From NCBI GenBank assembly GCA_964438205.1, contig CAYTJQ010000095.1, positions 1-7,113 of the forward strand: a DNA stretch of 7,113 nt. Direction: 5' to 3'. Under the pieces are notes generated by a model that worked only from the letters and a program-made list of their open reading frames with translations, was not told the origin of the DNA and ran no database searches. The position numbers and the translations under genes are program-made. This DNA comes from Pseudohaliea sp964438205. GTDB lineage: Bacteria > Pseudomonadota > Gammaproteobacteria > Pseudomonadales > Halieaceae. This document shows, one piece after another, positions 1 to 7,113 of this stretch (position 1 is its first letter; each line of letters begins with the position of its first letter).

Positions 1-1
1 G

Positions 2-1021
2 ATGTGGTCGCTGGCTGAGCGGGCCGGGGTCCCGGACCTGCGCGAGCGCTTCCGGGCGCGCTTCCGGCGCTGGCTGGCCCGGCGCATCCCGCCGGCGCGG
101 CGCGTCACCCTCGACCAGCGCCGCATCTTCATTTTCCCCTCCCGCGTGGGCTTTTTCTTCTTCGCCTGCCTGCTGGTCATGCTCGTCGCGGCGATCAACT
201 ACCAGAACAATATGAGCTACGCGCTCACTTTCCTGCTCGCCACCCTGTTCGTCGTGGCCGTGCTGCACAGCTATGCCAACCTGTCCGGGCTCACGCTGCG
301 GGCGCTTCGCGCCGGCGAGGGCTTCCCGGGACAGACCGTGCCCTTCACCATCGGCCTTGCCTGCGCGAACCGGCGCGGGCATCACGCGCTCTGGCTCGGC
401 TTCGAGGACGACCCGCAGGCGGTTGCCGTGAGCGTGCTGCCGGAGCGGGCCACCACGATCACGCTCTACCGGGAGGCGGGCGCGCGCGGGCCCTTCCGTC
501 CCGGGCGCCTGCGGGTGGAGAGCAGCTACCCCCTCGGCCTCCTGCGCTGCTGGACCTGGGTGGACCTCGACCTGGTCGGGCTTGCCTACCCGCGCCCGCG
601 GCGCTACCCGGAACCCAGCGGCGCCGACAGCGGCCAGCCCCGCGGCCGGCCCTCGCCCCGGCCCGGGGAGGACGAGTTTTTCGGCCTGCGCGACTACCGC
701 GCCGGGGACCGGCTGCGGCAGGTGTACTGGAAGGGGCTGGCGCGCGGCCAGACGCTGCAGAGCAAGCAGTACGCCGATGCCGCCGCGTCCCTCGACTGGC
801 TCGACTGGGAGGCCTTTCCCGGCGTCGACACGGAGCGGCGCCTGTCCTTTCTCTGCCAGCAGTGCCTGGACCTGCACCGGCACGGGCGCCGCTTCGGCCT
901 GCGGCTGCCGGGGAACCAGCTCGCGGCCGGGGCCGGCGACGGCCAGCGCGACCGGGTGCTCCGGGCCCTCGGCCGCTTCGCGGCGCCGGTCCGGGACGAC
1001 GGGGCGGGGAGTGACCCATGA
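2..1021 (+). CDS. DUF58 domain-containing membrane protein
   Basis: A membrane-anchored protein of the DUF58 family. These are usually encoded between a MoxR AAA+ ATPase and a transglutaminase-like protein, and their biochemical role is not settled. The sequence shows a basic N-terminus, two adjacent hydrophobic segments (about residues 49-66 and 72-90) joined by an INYQNN loop, and a cytoplasmic-type domain. The DUF58 signature follows at about 224-250: D-E-F-F-G-L-R-D-Y-R-x-G-D, then R-Q-V-Y-W-K and A-R-G. The 339-residue length is complete for the family. The ATG at base 2 is usable, but the ribosome binding site and any earlier start lie outside the window, so the 5' end may be partial. 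The stop overlaps the next start as ATGA (1018-1021), so the two genes are almost certainly translationally coupled. Family assignment is firm; function is inferred from context only. Confidence 0.9.
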   Translation: MWSLAERAGVPDLRERFRARFRRWLARRIPPARRVTLDQRRIFIFPSRVGFFFFACLLVMLVAAINYQNNMSYALTFLLATLFVVAVLHSYANLSGLTLRALRAGEGFPGQTVPFTIGLACANRRGHHALWLGFEDDPQAVAVSVLPERATTITLYREAGARGPFRPGRLRVESSYPLGLLRCWTWVDLDLVGLAYPRPRRYPEPSGADSGQPRGRPSPRPGEDEFFGLRDYRAGDRLRQVYWKGLARGQTLQSKQYADAAASLDWLDWEAFPGVDTERRLSFLCQQCLDLHRHGRRFGLRLPGNQLAAGAGDGQRDRVLRALGRFAAPVRDDGAGSDP

Positions 1022-3003
1022 AGGCGGCCCAGCAGATACCGCGCAACGCGCTCGCCTGGATCATCCTCTGCCAGGTGCTGCTGCTGGCGCCGCACGCCCT
1101 GCGCGTACCGGCCTGGCTGCTGGTGCTCTACCTCGCCGCCTTCGGCTGGCGGGTGCAGCTGTACCGCGACCGCCTGGCGGCACCGGCGCGCTGGCTGAAG
1201 CTGGTGCTCATCGGCGCGGCCATGGCCGGCATCGGCTGGAGCTACGGCAGCCTCATCGGCCTCGAGCCGACCGTGGCGCTGCTGCTCGCGGCCTACGCGC
1301 TGAAGCTGGTGGAGTCGGTGTCGCGCAAGGACGCCTACGTGCTCATTTTCCTGGGCTTTTTCCTGCTGATCACGGAGTTCCTGTTCACCCAGGACCTGCT
1401 CATCGTGCTCTATGCCGCGGTCGTCGCCTGGCTGCTGACCACGGCCCTGGTTGCGCTGCACCGCACCGGCGAGGGTTTCGAGCTGGCGCCGGCGCGGCTG
1501 GCCGGGGTGATGCTGGCGCAGGCCTTCCCGCTCATGCTGGTGCTGTTCTTCCTGTTCCCGCGCATTGGCCCGCTGTGGAACGTGCCGATCCGCGCGCACG
1601 CCGCGCAGACGGGCATGAGCGACTTCCTGCGCCCCGGCGACGTAGCGCGGCTGACCCAGTCCACGGACGTGGCTTTTCGCGTCAACTTCGACGGTGAGGT
1701 ACCCCGCGCCGCGGACCTGTACTGGCGCGGGCTGGTCATGAGCGTGCTCGAGGACGATACCTGGCGCAGCCTGCGCTTCTTCGACCTGCCGGCCTCCCAG
1801 CGGCGCCCCGCCCCGGTCGAGACCGGGGGGGCGTCGCTGGACTACAGCGTGATCATCGAGCCGACCCAGCAGAACTGGCTCTACGCGCTGCGCTTCGCCC
1901 AGCCCCGGGAGGGGGGGGTGATGGCGCTCGCGGACTACACCCTCTACTCGCCGGCCGTGCTCGAGAGTGAGCGGCGCTACGCGGTGCGCAGCTGGCCGGC
2001 CGCCGCGATCGGCCTGGAACTCGACCCCTGGCGGCGGCGCCTCGAGACCCGCCTGCCCGAGGACGGCAACCCGCGGAGCCGCGCCCTGGCGAGGGAACTG
2101 CGCGCCGCGGTGGAAAGCGACGAAGCCTATATCGACCGGGTGCTCGCGCTGTTCCGCGAGCAGCCCTTCCGCTACACGCTGCAACCGCCGCTCCTGGGCG
2201 AGGAACCGGTGGACGACTTCCTCTTCGGCACCCGCGCGGGCTTCTGCGAGCATTACGCCAATGCCTTCGCCGTGCTCATGCGTGCCGCCGGCGTGCCTGC
2301 ACGCATCGTCGCCGGGTACCAGGGCGGCGAGATCAACCCGATGAACGGCACGGTGATCGTCCACCAGTTCGATGCCCACGCCTGGAACGAGGTGTGGCTG
2401 GCGGGGCAGGGCTGGGTGCGCGTCGACCCCACGGCGGCCGTATCGCCGGCGCGGGTGGAGTTCGGCCTGGAGACGGCGGTGCGGGGGGAGGGCAGCTTTC
2501 TCGCCGACTCGCCGCTATCGCCGCTGCGCTACCGCGGCGTCGACTGGGTGAACGCCCTGCGCCTGCGCTACGACGCGCTCACCTACCGCTGGCAGTCCTG
2601 GGTGGTGGGTTTCGACGCCGAGCAGCAGGTGGAACTCCTCGGGGAGTGGTTCGGCCGCATCGACGCCAAGCGCTTCATCGCCGTGCTGCTCGGGGCCTTC
2701 GGGATCGTGCTCGCCGTCGTGGCGCTGTCGCTGCTGGTGCGCGCCGGTCCGCGGCGCGACCCGGTGGCCCGGGCCTGGGGGCGGCTGCGCCGCAAGCTGG
2801 CCGCGCGCGGCCTGCCGGTCTACGCCGCGGACAGCCCGGCGTCGGCCCTGGCGCGGGCGCGCATTGCCTACCCCGGCTCGAGGGCGGAGCTCGAGGCGCT
2901 CGCCGAGGATTTCACCGCGCTGCTGTACCGGCCGGACACCGGCGGCGACCTGCGCCGGCTGCGCGCGCGGCTGCGCCGGTTGAGGCTGCGGCGACGGGCC
3001 TGA
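1018..3003 (+). CDS. tgpA: TgpA-like membrane transglutaminase (DUF3488 / transglutaminase core / DUF4129)
   Basis: A polytopic inner-membrane protein with a periplasmic transglutaminase-like domain, resembling Pseudomonas aeruginosa TgpA in layout and length (661 residues here, about 670 there). Hydrophobic segments fill roughly residues 11-48, 59-81, 85-97, 106-147 and 161-181 (DUF3488 region). The cysteine-protease-like fold follows at about 350-480, with all three expected catalytic residues visible: Cys410 in GFCEHYA, His454 in DAHAWNEVW and Asp470 in RVDPTAA. A last membrane segment (about 553-577) leads to a basic cytoplasmic tail matching the DUF4129 position (about 590-650). The start overlaps the DUF58 stop by four bases, indicating one operon. 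The substrate is unknown; TgpA relatives are linked to cell-envelope integrity. The gene contains G runs of seven (1825-1831) and eight (1911-1918), but the frame stays open through both. The family call is strong; the symbol is by similarity. Confidence 0.92.
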   Translation: MKAAQQIPRNALAWIILCQVLLLAPHALRVPAWLLVLYLAAFGWRVQLYRDRLAAPARWLKLVLIGAAMAGIGWSYGSLIGLEPTVALLLAAYALKLVESVSRKDAYVLIFLGFFLLITEFLFTQDLLIVLYAAVVAWLLTTALVALHRTGEGFELAPARLAGVMLAQAFPLMLVLFFLFPRIGPLWNVPIRAHAAQTGMSDFLRPGDVARLTQSTDVAFRVNFDGEVPRAADLYWRGLVMSVLEDDTWRSLRFFDLPASQRRPAPVETGGASLDYSVIIEPTQQNWLYALRFAQPREGGVMALADYTLYSPAVLESERRYAVRSWPAAAIGLELDPWRRRLETRLPEDGNPRSRALARELRAAVESDEAYIDRVLALFREQPFRYTLQPPLLGEEPVDDFLFGTRAGFCEHYANAFAVLMRAAGVPARIVAGYQGGEINPMNGTVIVHQFDAHAWNEVWLAGQGWVRVDPTAAVSPARVEFGLETAVRGEGSFLADSPLSPLRYRGVDWVNALRLRYDALTYRWQSWVVGFDAEQQVELLGEWFGRIDAKRFIAVLLGAFGIVLAVVALSLLVRAGPRRDPVARAWGRLRRKLAARGLPVYAADSPASALARARIAYPGSRAELEALAEDFTALLYRPDTGGDLRRLRARLRRLRLRRRA

Positions 3004-3016
3004 GCGGGCCCGGGGG

Positions 3017-3451
3017 CTACTCGATCGGCAGCAGCTCTCCCGCGTCCGGGCCGCCGATGCTGATGGCGAAGCGATCCTGGGGAATGAACACGGTCAGCTC
3101 CTGCCCTTTCACCAGGTTGCTCGCCGTCAGCGCCTCGCCGTTGATCATCACTTTCCAGTCCCGGCCCAGGCTCACGTTGCGCGCCCTGCCCAGGCTGCCG
3201 TCGCGCCGGTACGGGACAAAGGTGACGCGCTGGCCGTCGACCCGGGTGATGCGGATCGTCGCCTTGGCGTAGTAGCTGTCGCCCTTGACGTAAACGCCCT
3301 GGCAGAGCAGGCCGACGTCCGGGTTTGCCGCGAGGGCGGCGGCGGACCAGGCCAGGTCGTCGCAGGTGGGGGCGCGGGCGGTCTGGGCGTGGGTGCCGGT
3401 GGCTGTGACGGCGAGCAGCAATGCCGCGGCCGGGCGAAGGCGAATGCGCAT
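3017..3451 (-). CDS. Hypothetical exported protein, signal peptide, two cysteines
   Basis: I do not recognise a named family. The 144-residue product starts with a typical Sec signal peptide: basic MRIRLR, a hydrophobic stretch at about 8-18, and a likely cleavage after Ala22 (T-H-A before Q). The mature protein of about 122 residues has two cysteines, Cys30 and Cys50, which could form a disulfide in the periplasm. It then shows alternating short hydrophobic segments suggesting a small beta-rich domain, including AKATIRITRV, QRVTFVPYRR and QELTVFIPQDRFAISI. The start is supported by the signal peptide and by a GAGG about nine bases upstream on the minus strand. The gene converges on the transglutaminase gene, with 13 bases between stop codons and no obvious terminator. 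It is divergent from gmd. No lipobox and no membrane anchor beyond the signal peptide are seen. The coding call is firm; function is unknown. Confidence 0.82.
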   Translation of the reverse strand: MRIRLRPAAALLLAVTATGTHAQTARAPTCDDLAWSAAALAANPDVGLLCQGVYVKGDSYYAKATIRITRVDGQRVTFVPYRRDGSLGRARNVSLGRDWKVMINGEALTASNLVKGQELTVFIPQDRFAISIGGPDAGELLPIE

Positions 3452-3483
3452 GGAACGGGGCCTCGTCGCGTGAGTCAGCGACC

Positions 3484-3489
3484 AGTATA
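3484..3489 (-). promoter_or_regulatory. Candidate -10 element for the exported-protein gene
   Basis: Read on the minus strand the hexamer is TATACT, a good sigma70 -10 match. It would place a start of transcription about 26 bases before the ATG at 3451. The region 17 bases upstream is GC-rich, reads TCGCCG, and gives no convincing -35, so the promoter would be weak or activator-dependent. A perfect 10-base palindrome at 3500-3509 lies in the would-be spacer. Confidence 0.35.
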
Positions 3490-3499
3490 GCCGCGTGCC

Positions 3500-3509
3500 C
3501 CGGCGCCGG
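3500..3509. repeat. 10-bp perfect palindrome in divergent intergenic region
   Basis: CCGGCGCCGG is its own reverse complement. It sits between the two candidate promoters of the divergent exported-protein gene and gmd. It could be an operator, but such palindromes arise easily by chance in DNA this GC-rich. No protein is assigned to it. Confidence 0.25.
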
Positions 3510-3533
3510 CGACGGCGTCACTCATTCATGGGA

Positions 3534-3563
3534 TTGGCAGGCCGGCGGCCGAGCCGGTATGCT
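3534..3563 (+). promoter_or_regulatory. Candidate sigma70 promoter of gmd-fcl
   Basis: TTGGCA (3534-3539) and TATGCT (3558-3563) are separated by 18 bases, giving five of six and four of six matches to the sigma70 consensus. A transcription start near 3570 would leave a leader of about 20 bases, containing the purine-rich GAGGGGG ribosome binding site at 3578-3584 before the gmd ATG. Both spacing and position fit. It is inferred from sequence alone. Confidence 0.5.
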
Positions 3564-3589
3564 CGGCGGGCGCGAGCGAGGGGGCAGCG

Positions 3590-4735
<1,146 letters not shown>

Positions 4736-4760
4736 CGCCGCGCGCCGGGGGGCTGCGCCC

Positions 4761-5723
4761 ATGAGCCGCCGCGTGTTCGTCGCCGGCCACCGCGGCATGG
4801 TCGGCGCCGCCATCGTCCGCCGCCTCGAGCGCGACGGCGCGGTGACGCTGGTCACGCGCAGCCACGGCGAGCTGGACCTCACGGACCCGGCTGCCGTCGA
4901 CGCCTTCTTCGCCGCGGAGCGCATCGACCAGGTCTACCTCGCCGCGGCGAAGGTCGGCGGCATCCACGCCAACAACACGTACCCGGCGGACTTCATCTAC
5001 GACAACCTCATGATGGAGGCGAACGTGATCGCCGCGGCGCACCGCCACGGCGTGGGGCGCCTGCTCTTCCTCGGCTCCTCCTGCATCTACCCGAAGCTCG
5101 CGCCCCAGCCCATGGCCGAGGACGCGCTGCTCACCGGCCCCCTCGAGCCGACCAACGAGCCCTACGCCATCGCCAAGATCGCCGGCATCAAGCTCTGCGA
5201 GAGCTACAACCGCCAGCACGGCACCGACTTCCGCTCGGTGATGCCCACCAACCTCTACGGCCCGGGGGACAATTTCCACCCGGAGAACAGCCACGTGATC
5301 CCGGCGATGATGCGCCGCTTCCACGAGGCGAAGCTCGCCGGCGCCGACGAGGTGGTGGTCTGGGGCACCGGGAAACCCATGCGCGAGTTCCTGCACGTGG
5401 ACGACATGGCCGACGCCTGCGTGTTCGTGATGGACCTGCCCGCCGACGTCTACCGGGCGCAGACGCAGCCCATGCAGAGCCATCTCAACGTGGGCACGGG
5501 GCAGGACTGCACCATCGCCGAGCTGGCCGAAACCATGAAGACCGTGGTCGGCTTCGCCGGCGCGCTCACCTTCGACACGGACAAGCCCGACGGCACGCCG
5601 CGCAAGCTGCTCGACGTGAGCCGGCTGGCGGCGCTCGGCTGGCGGGCGGCGACGCCGCTGGCGGAAGGTCTCGCCCGAACCTACAGCTGGTTTCAGACAG
5701 CGGGCGGCGCGGTCCGGAACTGA
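4761..5723 (+). CDS. fcl: GDP-L-fucose synthase (4-keto-6-deoxy-D-mannose epimerase/reductase)
   Basis: Performs the 3,5-epimerisation and NADPH-dependent reduction of GDP-4-keto-6-deoxymannose, giving GDP-L-fucose; also called WcaG. The 320-residue product aligns with E. coli Fcl (321 residues) nearly end to end. Rossmann glycines are Gly9, Gly12 and Gly15 in AGHRGMVG. Active-site residues are Ser106 and Cys108 in LGSSCIYP, Tyr135 and Lys139 in NEPYAIAK, and His178 in ENSHVIP, each one less than the E. coli number. An in-frame ATG at 4728 would overlap gmd by eight bases and add 11 residues. I prefer 4761 because its N-terminus MSRRVFVAG matches the family, and because a G-rich tract (4747-4752) sits eight bases before it whereas 4728 has no ribosome binding site. 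Together with gmd this makes a complete two-step pathway, but the user glycosyltransferase is not in the window. Confidence 0.96.
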   Translation: MSRRVFVAGHRGMVGAAIVRRLERDGAVTLVTRSHGELDLTDPAAVDAFFAAERIDQVYLAAAKVGGIHANNTYPADFIYDNLMMEANVIAAAHRHGVGRLLFLGSSCIYPKLAPQPMAEDALLTGPLEPTNEPYAIAKIAGIKLCESYNRQHGTDFRSVMPTNLYGPGDNFHPENSHVIPAMMRRFHEAKLAGADEVVVWGTGKPMREFLHVDDMADACVFVMDLPADVYRAQTQPMQSHLNVGTGQDCTIAELAETMKTVVGFAGALTFDTDKPDGTPRKLLDVSRLAALGWRAATPLAEGLARTYSWFQTAGGAVRN

Positions 5724-5744
5724 GCCCTTTCGGCGGTCAGGTCG

Positions 5745-5750
5745 TATACT
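5745..5750 (+). promoter_or_regulatory. Candidate -10 element before the LuxR-like gene
   Basis: TATACT lies 22 bases after the fcl stop and about 46 bases before the LuxR-like ATG, in a short AT-richer patch running on through TAAGAAAA. No -35 hexamer is recognisable at 16-18 bases upstream and no extended -10 is present. Either this is a weak or activated promoter, or the gene is read through from gmd-fcl. Confidence 0.25.
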
Positions 5751-5795
5751 TAAGAAAAGCGGCCTGGCTTGCGAGCAGCATGCTCCGGGGGCGGG

Positions 5796-6482
5796 ATGGC
5801 GGCAGCAGCGGATATCGGGAAGGTGGACCGGCTGGTTCTGCGCATCTACGACACGGTCACCCAGCCGGGCGATTGGCAGCCCCTGCTCAACGAACTGACC
5901 TCGGCCCTCGGGGCCCGGGCCCTCAACCTTTGCATCGGCAACCCCGCGCGCGAGCACCTCGACGTCGTCCACCTGAGCGACGTGCTGGGTGATTTCTTCG
6001 ATGACCCGGCCCGGGAAGTACTGGTGTCCCGGGCCCGCCCCCTGCACCTCGCCATCCCCGAACTGCTGCCGGCGCGCGAGCTCTACCCGGTGCCGGAGCT
6101 CCTGCGCCGGCGGGCCGAGCAGGCCGGCGCCGCGGAGGACCTCCGCGACCTCGATGCGGCGCTGGGCGCGTATGGCGTTCGCCACCGCGCCGTGTGCCAC
6201 CTGCACCGGCAGCCCAACTACTTCGATTTTCTCACCGTGAGCTTCGCCGAGGGGCGCCCGACGGAGCGCGCGGAGGCCATCGCCACCGGCAACCGGCTCA
6301 TGCCGCACCTGGCGCGCGCCCTCGAGCTGGGAAGACCCTTCGCGCAGCTGCAGCGGCGCTACCGGTCGGTGCTCGATGTGCTGGACCGGCTCCAGCTCGG
6401 CGTGGTCTTCCTTGGCCTCGACCGGCAGCTCTGGCTCAGGAGGCGGGGTCGCCATCTGCGCCCGCACAGACCACGCAGATAA
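5796..6482 (+). pseudogene. Truncated LuxR-type regulator, sensory half only
   Basis: Residues 1-214 resemble the N-terminal sensory region of long LuxR-type regulators of about 370 residues. An early helical segment carries WQPLLNELTSALGA. A helix GNRLMPHLARALELG is followed by a linker helix RYRSVLDVLDRLQLGVVFLG, leading into a strand ending DRQLWL. In relatives this strand continues (commonly as A-N-R/A-A-A) towards a C-terminal helix-turn-helix. Here the frame instead runs at 6438 into a 14-residue tail with eight arginines and stops. None of the three forward frames restores the family sequence, and no LuxR helix-turn-helix is found up to 7113. The gene therefore appears cut by deletion or insertion, although a functional short protein cannot be excluded. 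The ATG at 5796 is chosen over an in-frame TTG at 5769; the purine-rich GGGGGCGGG before it is only a fair ribosome binding site. The family call rests on remembered pattern, not alignment. Confidence 0.6.
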
Positions 6483-6517
6483 CCCAGCGGTAAATCCCCC
6501 ATTCGAGTGATGCGGTG

Positions 6518-6539
6518 CAGCGCACGGCCTTCTAGCTTG
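6518..6539 (+). repeat. Imperfect direct repeat, copy 1
   Basis: This 22-base unit matches the one at 6596-6617 at 18 positions. The shared core is CAGCGC, GGC and TTCTAGC, and three of the four differences are transitions. The copies are 78 bases apart and lie between the broken LuxR-like gene and the small downstream ORF. Each contains CTAG, a rare tetranucleotide in many GC-rich bacterial genomes. The role is unknown. Confidence 0.4.
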
Positions 6540-6595
6540 AAGCAGGCAGAGAGCGCCCTTGGACCGCCGGGGTATCACTCTCACCAGTGGTAGCT

Positions 6596-6617
6596 CAGCG
6601 CGTGGCTTTCTAGCGTG
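6596..6617 (+). repeat. Imperfect direct repeat, copy 2
   Basis: This is the partner of the unit at 6518-6539, with 18 of 22 positions identical. It lies about 70 bases before the small ORF at 6689, so either copy could be a binding site for a regulator or recombinase, or a relic of a local duplication. Similarity does not extend convincingly beyond the unit. Confidence 0.4.
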
Positions 6618-6631
6618 GCCTTCGCTGCGCT

Positions 6632-6650
6632 GTGCCACCCTGCCTGGCAC
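6632..6650 (+). repeat. Short hairpin upstream of the small ORF
   Basis: GTGCCA and TGGCAC form a perfect six-base stem around a seven-base loop. No T run follows, so it is not an intrinsic terminator. It ends 38 bases before the ATG at 6689 and would lie in the leader of that ORF if transcribed. Confidence 0.3.
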
Positions 6651-6688
6651 CGTGCGCCCGTGACCCTCGGCAACCGGGAGGTACCCTC

Positions 6689-6940
6689 ATGACGAAGCAG
6701 GACCTGTTGCATCTCATTGATGGCCGGGAGGGCGGCAGCGGCCTGCTGTTCCACCGCGTCTGCGCGCGGCTGGCAGCCGCGGACCCGGAGCTTACCTCTC
6801 TGTTCTGGCTGCTCCGAGAGGGCGTGATCGGCCCGCGCCAGTTCCGCGGCCGGCTCAAGTGCACCGCAGCCACAGCGGCGCCCGGCCCGAATCCGGCTCG
6901 CCGTCGTGTGACCGGCGGGGCACTCCATTCCCGGGGTTGA
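6689..6940 (+). CDS. Hypothetical 83-residue protein, possibly 3'-damaged
   Basis: I do not recognise this protein. The ATG is preceded by GGGAGG (6676-6681) at seven bases spacing, the best ribosome binding site in the window, which argues that it is or was translated. Residues 1-56 look like a real soluble helical protein, for example KQDLLHLIDG, RVCARLAAADPELTSLF and WLLREGVIGPRQF, with about 88% G/C at third positions by hand count. From residue 57 on (about base 6857) the composition becomes Ala/Pro/Arg/Thr-rich and third-position G/C falls to about 67%. This suggests a frameshift or loss of the original 3' end. No signal peptide, membrane segment or known motif is visible. An in-frame GTG at 6632 would extend it but has no ribosome binding site and adds proline/cysteine-rich, non-coding-like residues. 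A natural short protein is the alternative. Confidence 0.45.
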   Translation: MTKQDLLHLIDGREGGSGLLFHRVCARLAAADPELTSLFWLLREGVIGPRQFRGRLKCTAATAAPGPNPARRRVTGGALHSRG

Positions 6941-7113
6941 CCGCTTCTGATGTTCCCCCGCAGGCCTGGCTGGGCTGAACCATCCCGGCGCGGCCTGACG
7001 GGCGCGAGCCTTACGTCGCGGACCTGTCGCCGCTCCGCCAGGACGACCTCGCGCCCGCCGGCGACGGGGCGGCGGGGCGAGCTGATGCGGCTGGCGCACA
7101 GCATTACCATCCC
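6941..7113. other. Right-end stretch without a supported gene
   Basis: No frame on either strand combines a start, a ribosome binding site and consistent codon use. One forward frame after the stop at 6976-6978 stays open to the window edge and has GC-rich third positions at first (encoding for example EPYVADLSPLRQDDL), but it has no start codon. It could be a 3' remnant of the small ORF region or an accident of composition. An ATG at 7085 opens only ten residues before the window ends. Confidence 0.3.

Noticed and set aside
694..2379. Long open frame on the minus strand opposite the DUF58 and transglutaminase genes
   Set aside because: It is antisense to two well-supported genes and has a low-complexity His/Arg/Gln/Ala-rich product without domains. 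Such shadows are expected in very GC-rich DNA.
3001..3020. Bidirectional terminator between the convergent stops
   Set aside because: Only the GGGCCC palindrome is present in the gap, with no stable stem-loop and no T run on either strand.
6583..6660. tRNA-like stretch (GGTAGCTCAG resembling a D-arm A box)
   Set aside because: There is no matching GAGC for the D stem, no TTCRA T-loop and no acceptor stem pairing, so it does not fold as a tRNA.
6610..7110. Minus-strand open frames over the right end
   Set aside because: They overlap the small ORF with the strong ribosome binding site, have Arg/Pro/Ser-rich products without motifs, and show no ribosome binding site of their own.
6438..7113. 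Insertion sequence, integron attC site or retroelement at the right end
   Set aside because: No transposase, integrase or reverse transcriptase motif, no convincing terminal inverted repeats and no attC core sites are seen. Only the junction itself hints at a mobile element.
7085..7113. Possible start of a new gene at the right edge (ATG at 7085)
   Set aside because: Only about ten codons are visible and there is no good ribosome binding site, so it cannot be supported.

Overview
The window looks like chromosomal DNA from a GC-rich gammaproteobacterium. Three things suggest this: the DUF58/TgpA-type transglutaminase gene pair as found in Pseudomonas-like lineages, Gmd and GDP-fucose synthase sequences very close to the E. 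coli colanic-acid enzymes as recalled, and strong G/C preference at codon third positions. The exact genus cannot be read from the sequence.

Layout. Positions 2-3003 hold two translationally coupled plus-strand genes. The first encodes a DUF58 membrane-anchored protein, whose true start may lie just outside the window. The second encodes a TgpA-like polytopic membrane protein with a periplasmic transglutaminase-fold domain. In many relatives a MoxR AAA+ ATPase gene precedes this pair, which would fall just left of the window. Converging on it is a small minus-strand gene (3017-3451) for an exported protein of unknown function. A 138-bp divergent intergenic region (3452-3589) carries plausible promoters for both directions. 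The plus strand then carries gmd (3590-4735) and GDP-L-fucose synthase (4761-5723). Together these convert GDP-mannose to GDP-L-fucose for surface glycans. No glycosyltransferase or GDP-mannose supply gene is in view.

Downstream the picture changes. A gene for what looks like the sensory half of a LuxR-type regulator (5796-6482) loses family resemblance at about 6437. It ends in a 14-residue arginine-rich tail, and no DNA-binding domain follows anywhere in the window. The last 630 bp are less GC-rich in places. They hold two imperfect 22-bp direct repeats, a short hairpin, and a small unidentified ORF (6689-6940) with a very good ribosome binding site but coding character only in its first two thirds. 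This right end looks like a rearranged or decayed junction, possibly the flank of a mobile element, although no transposase or integrase is visible.

The first five genes are ordinary and well supported. Novelty, if any, is most likely in the junction region 6430-7113 and in the unknown exported protein. No complete undescribed system can be shown from this sequence.
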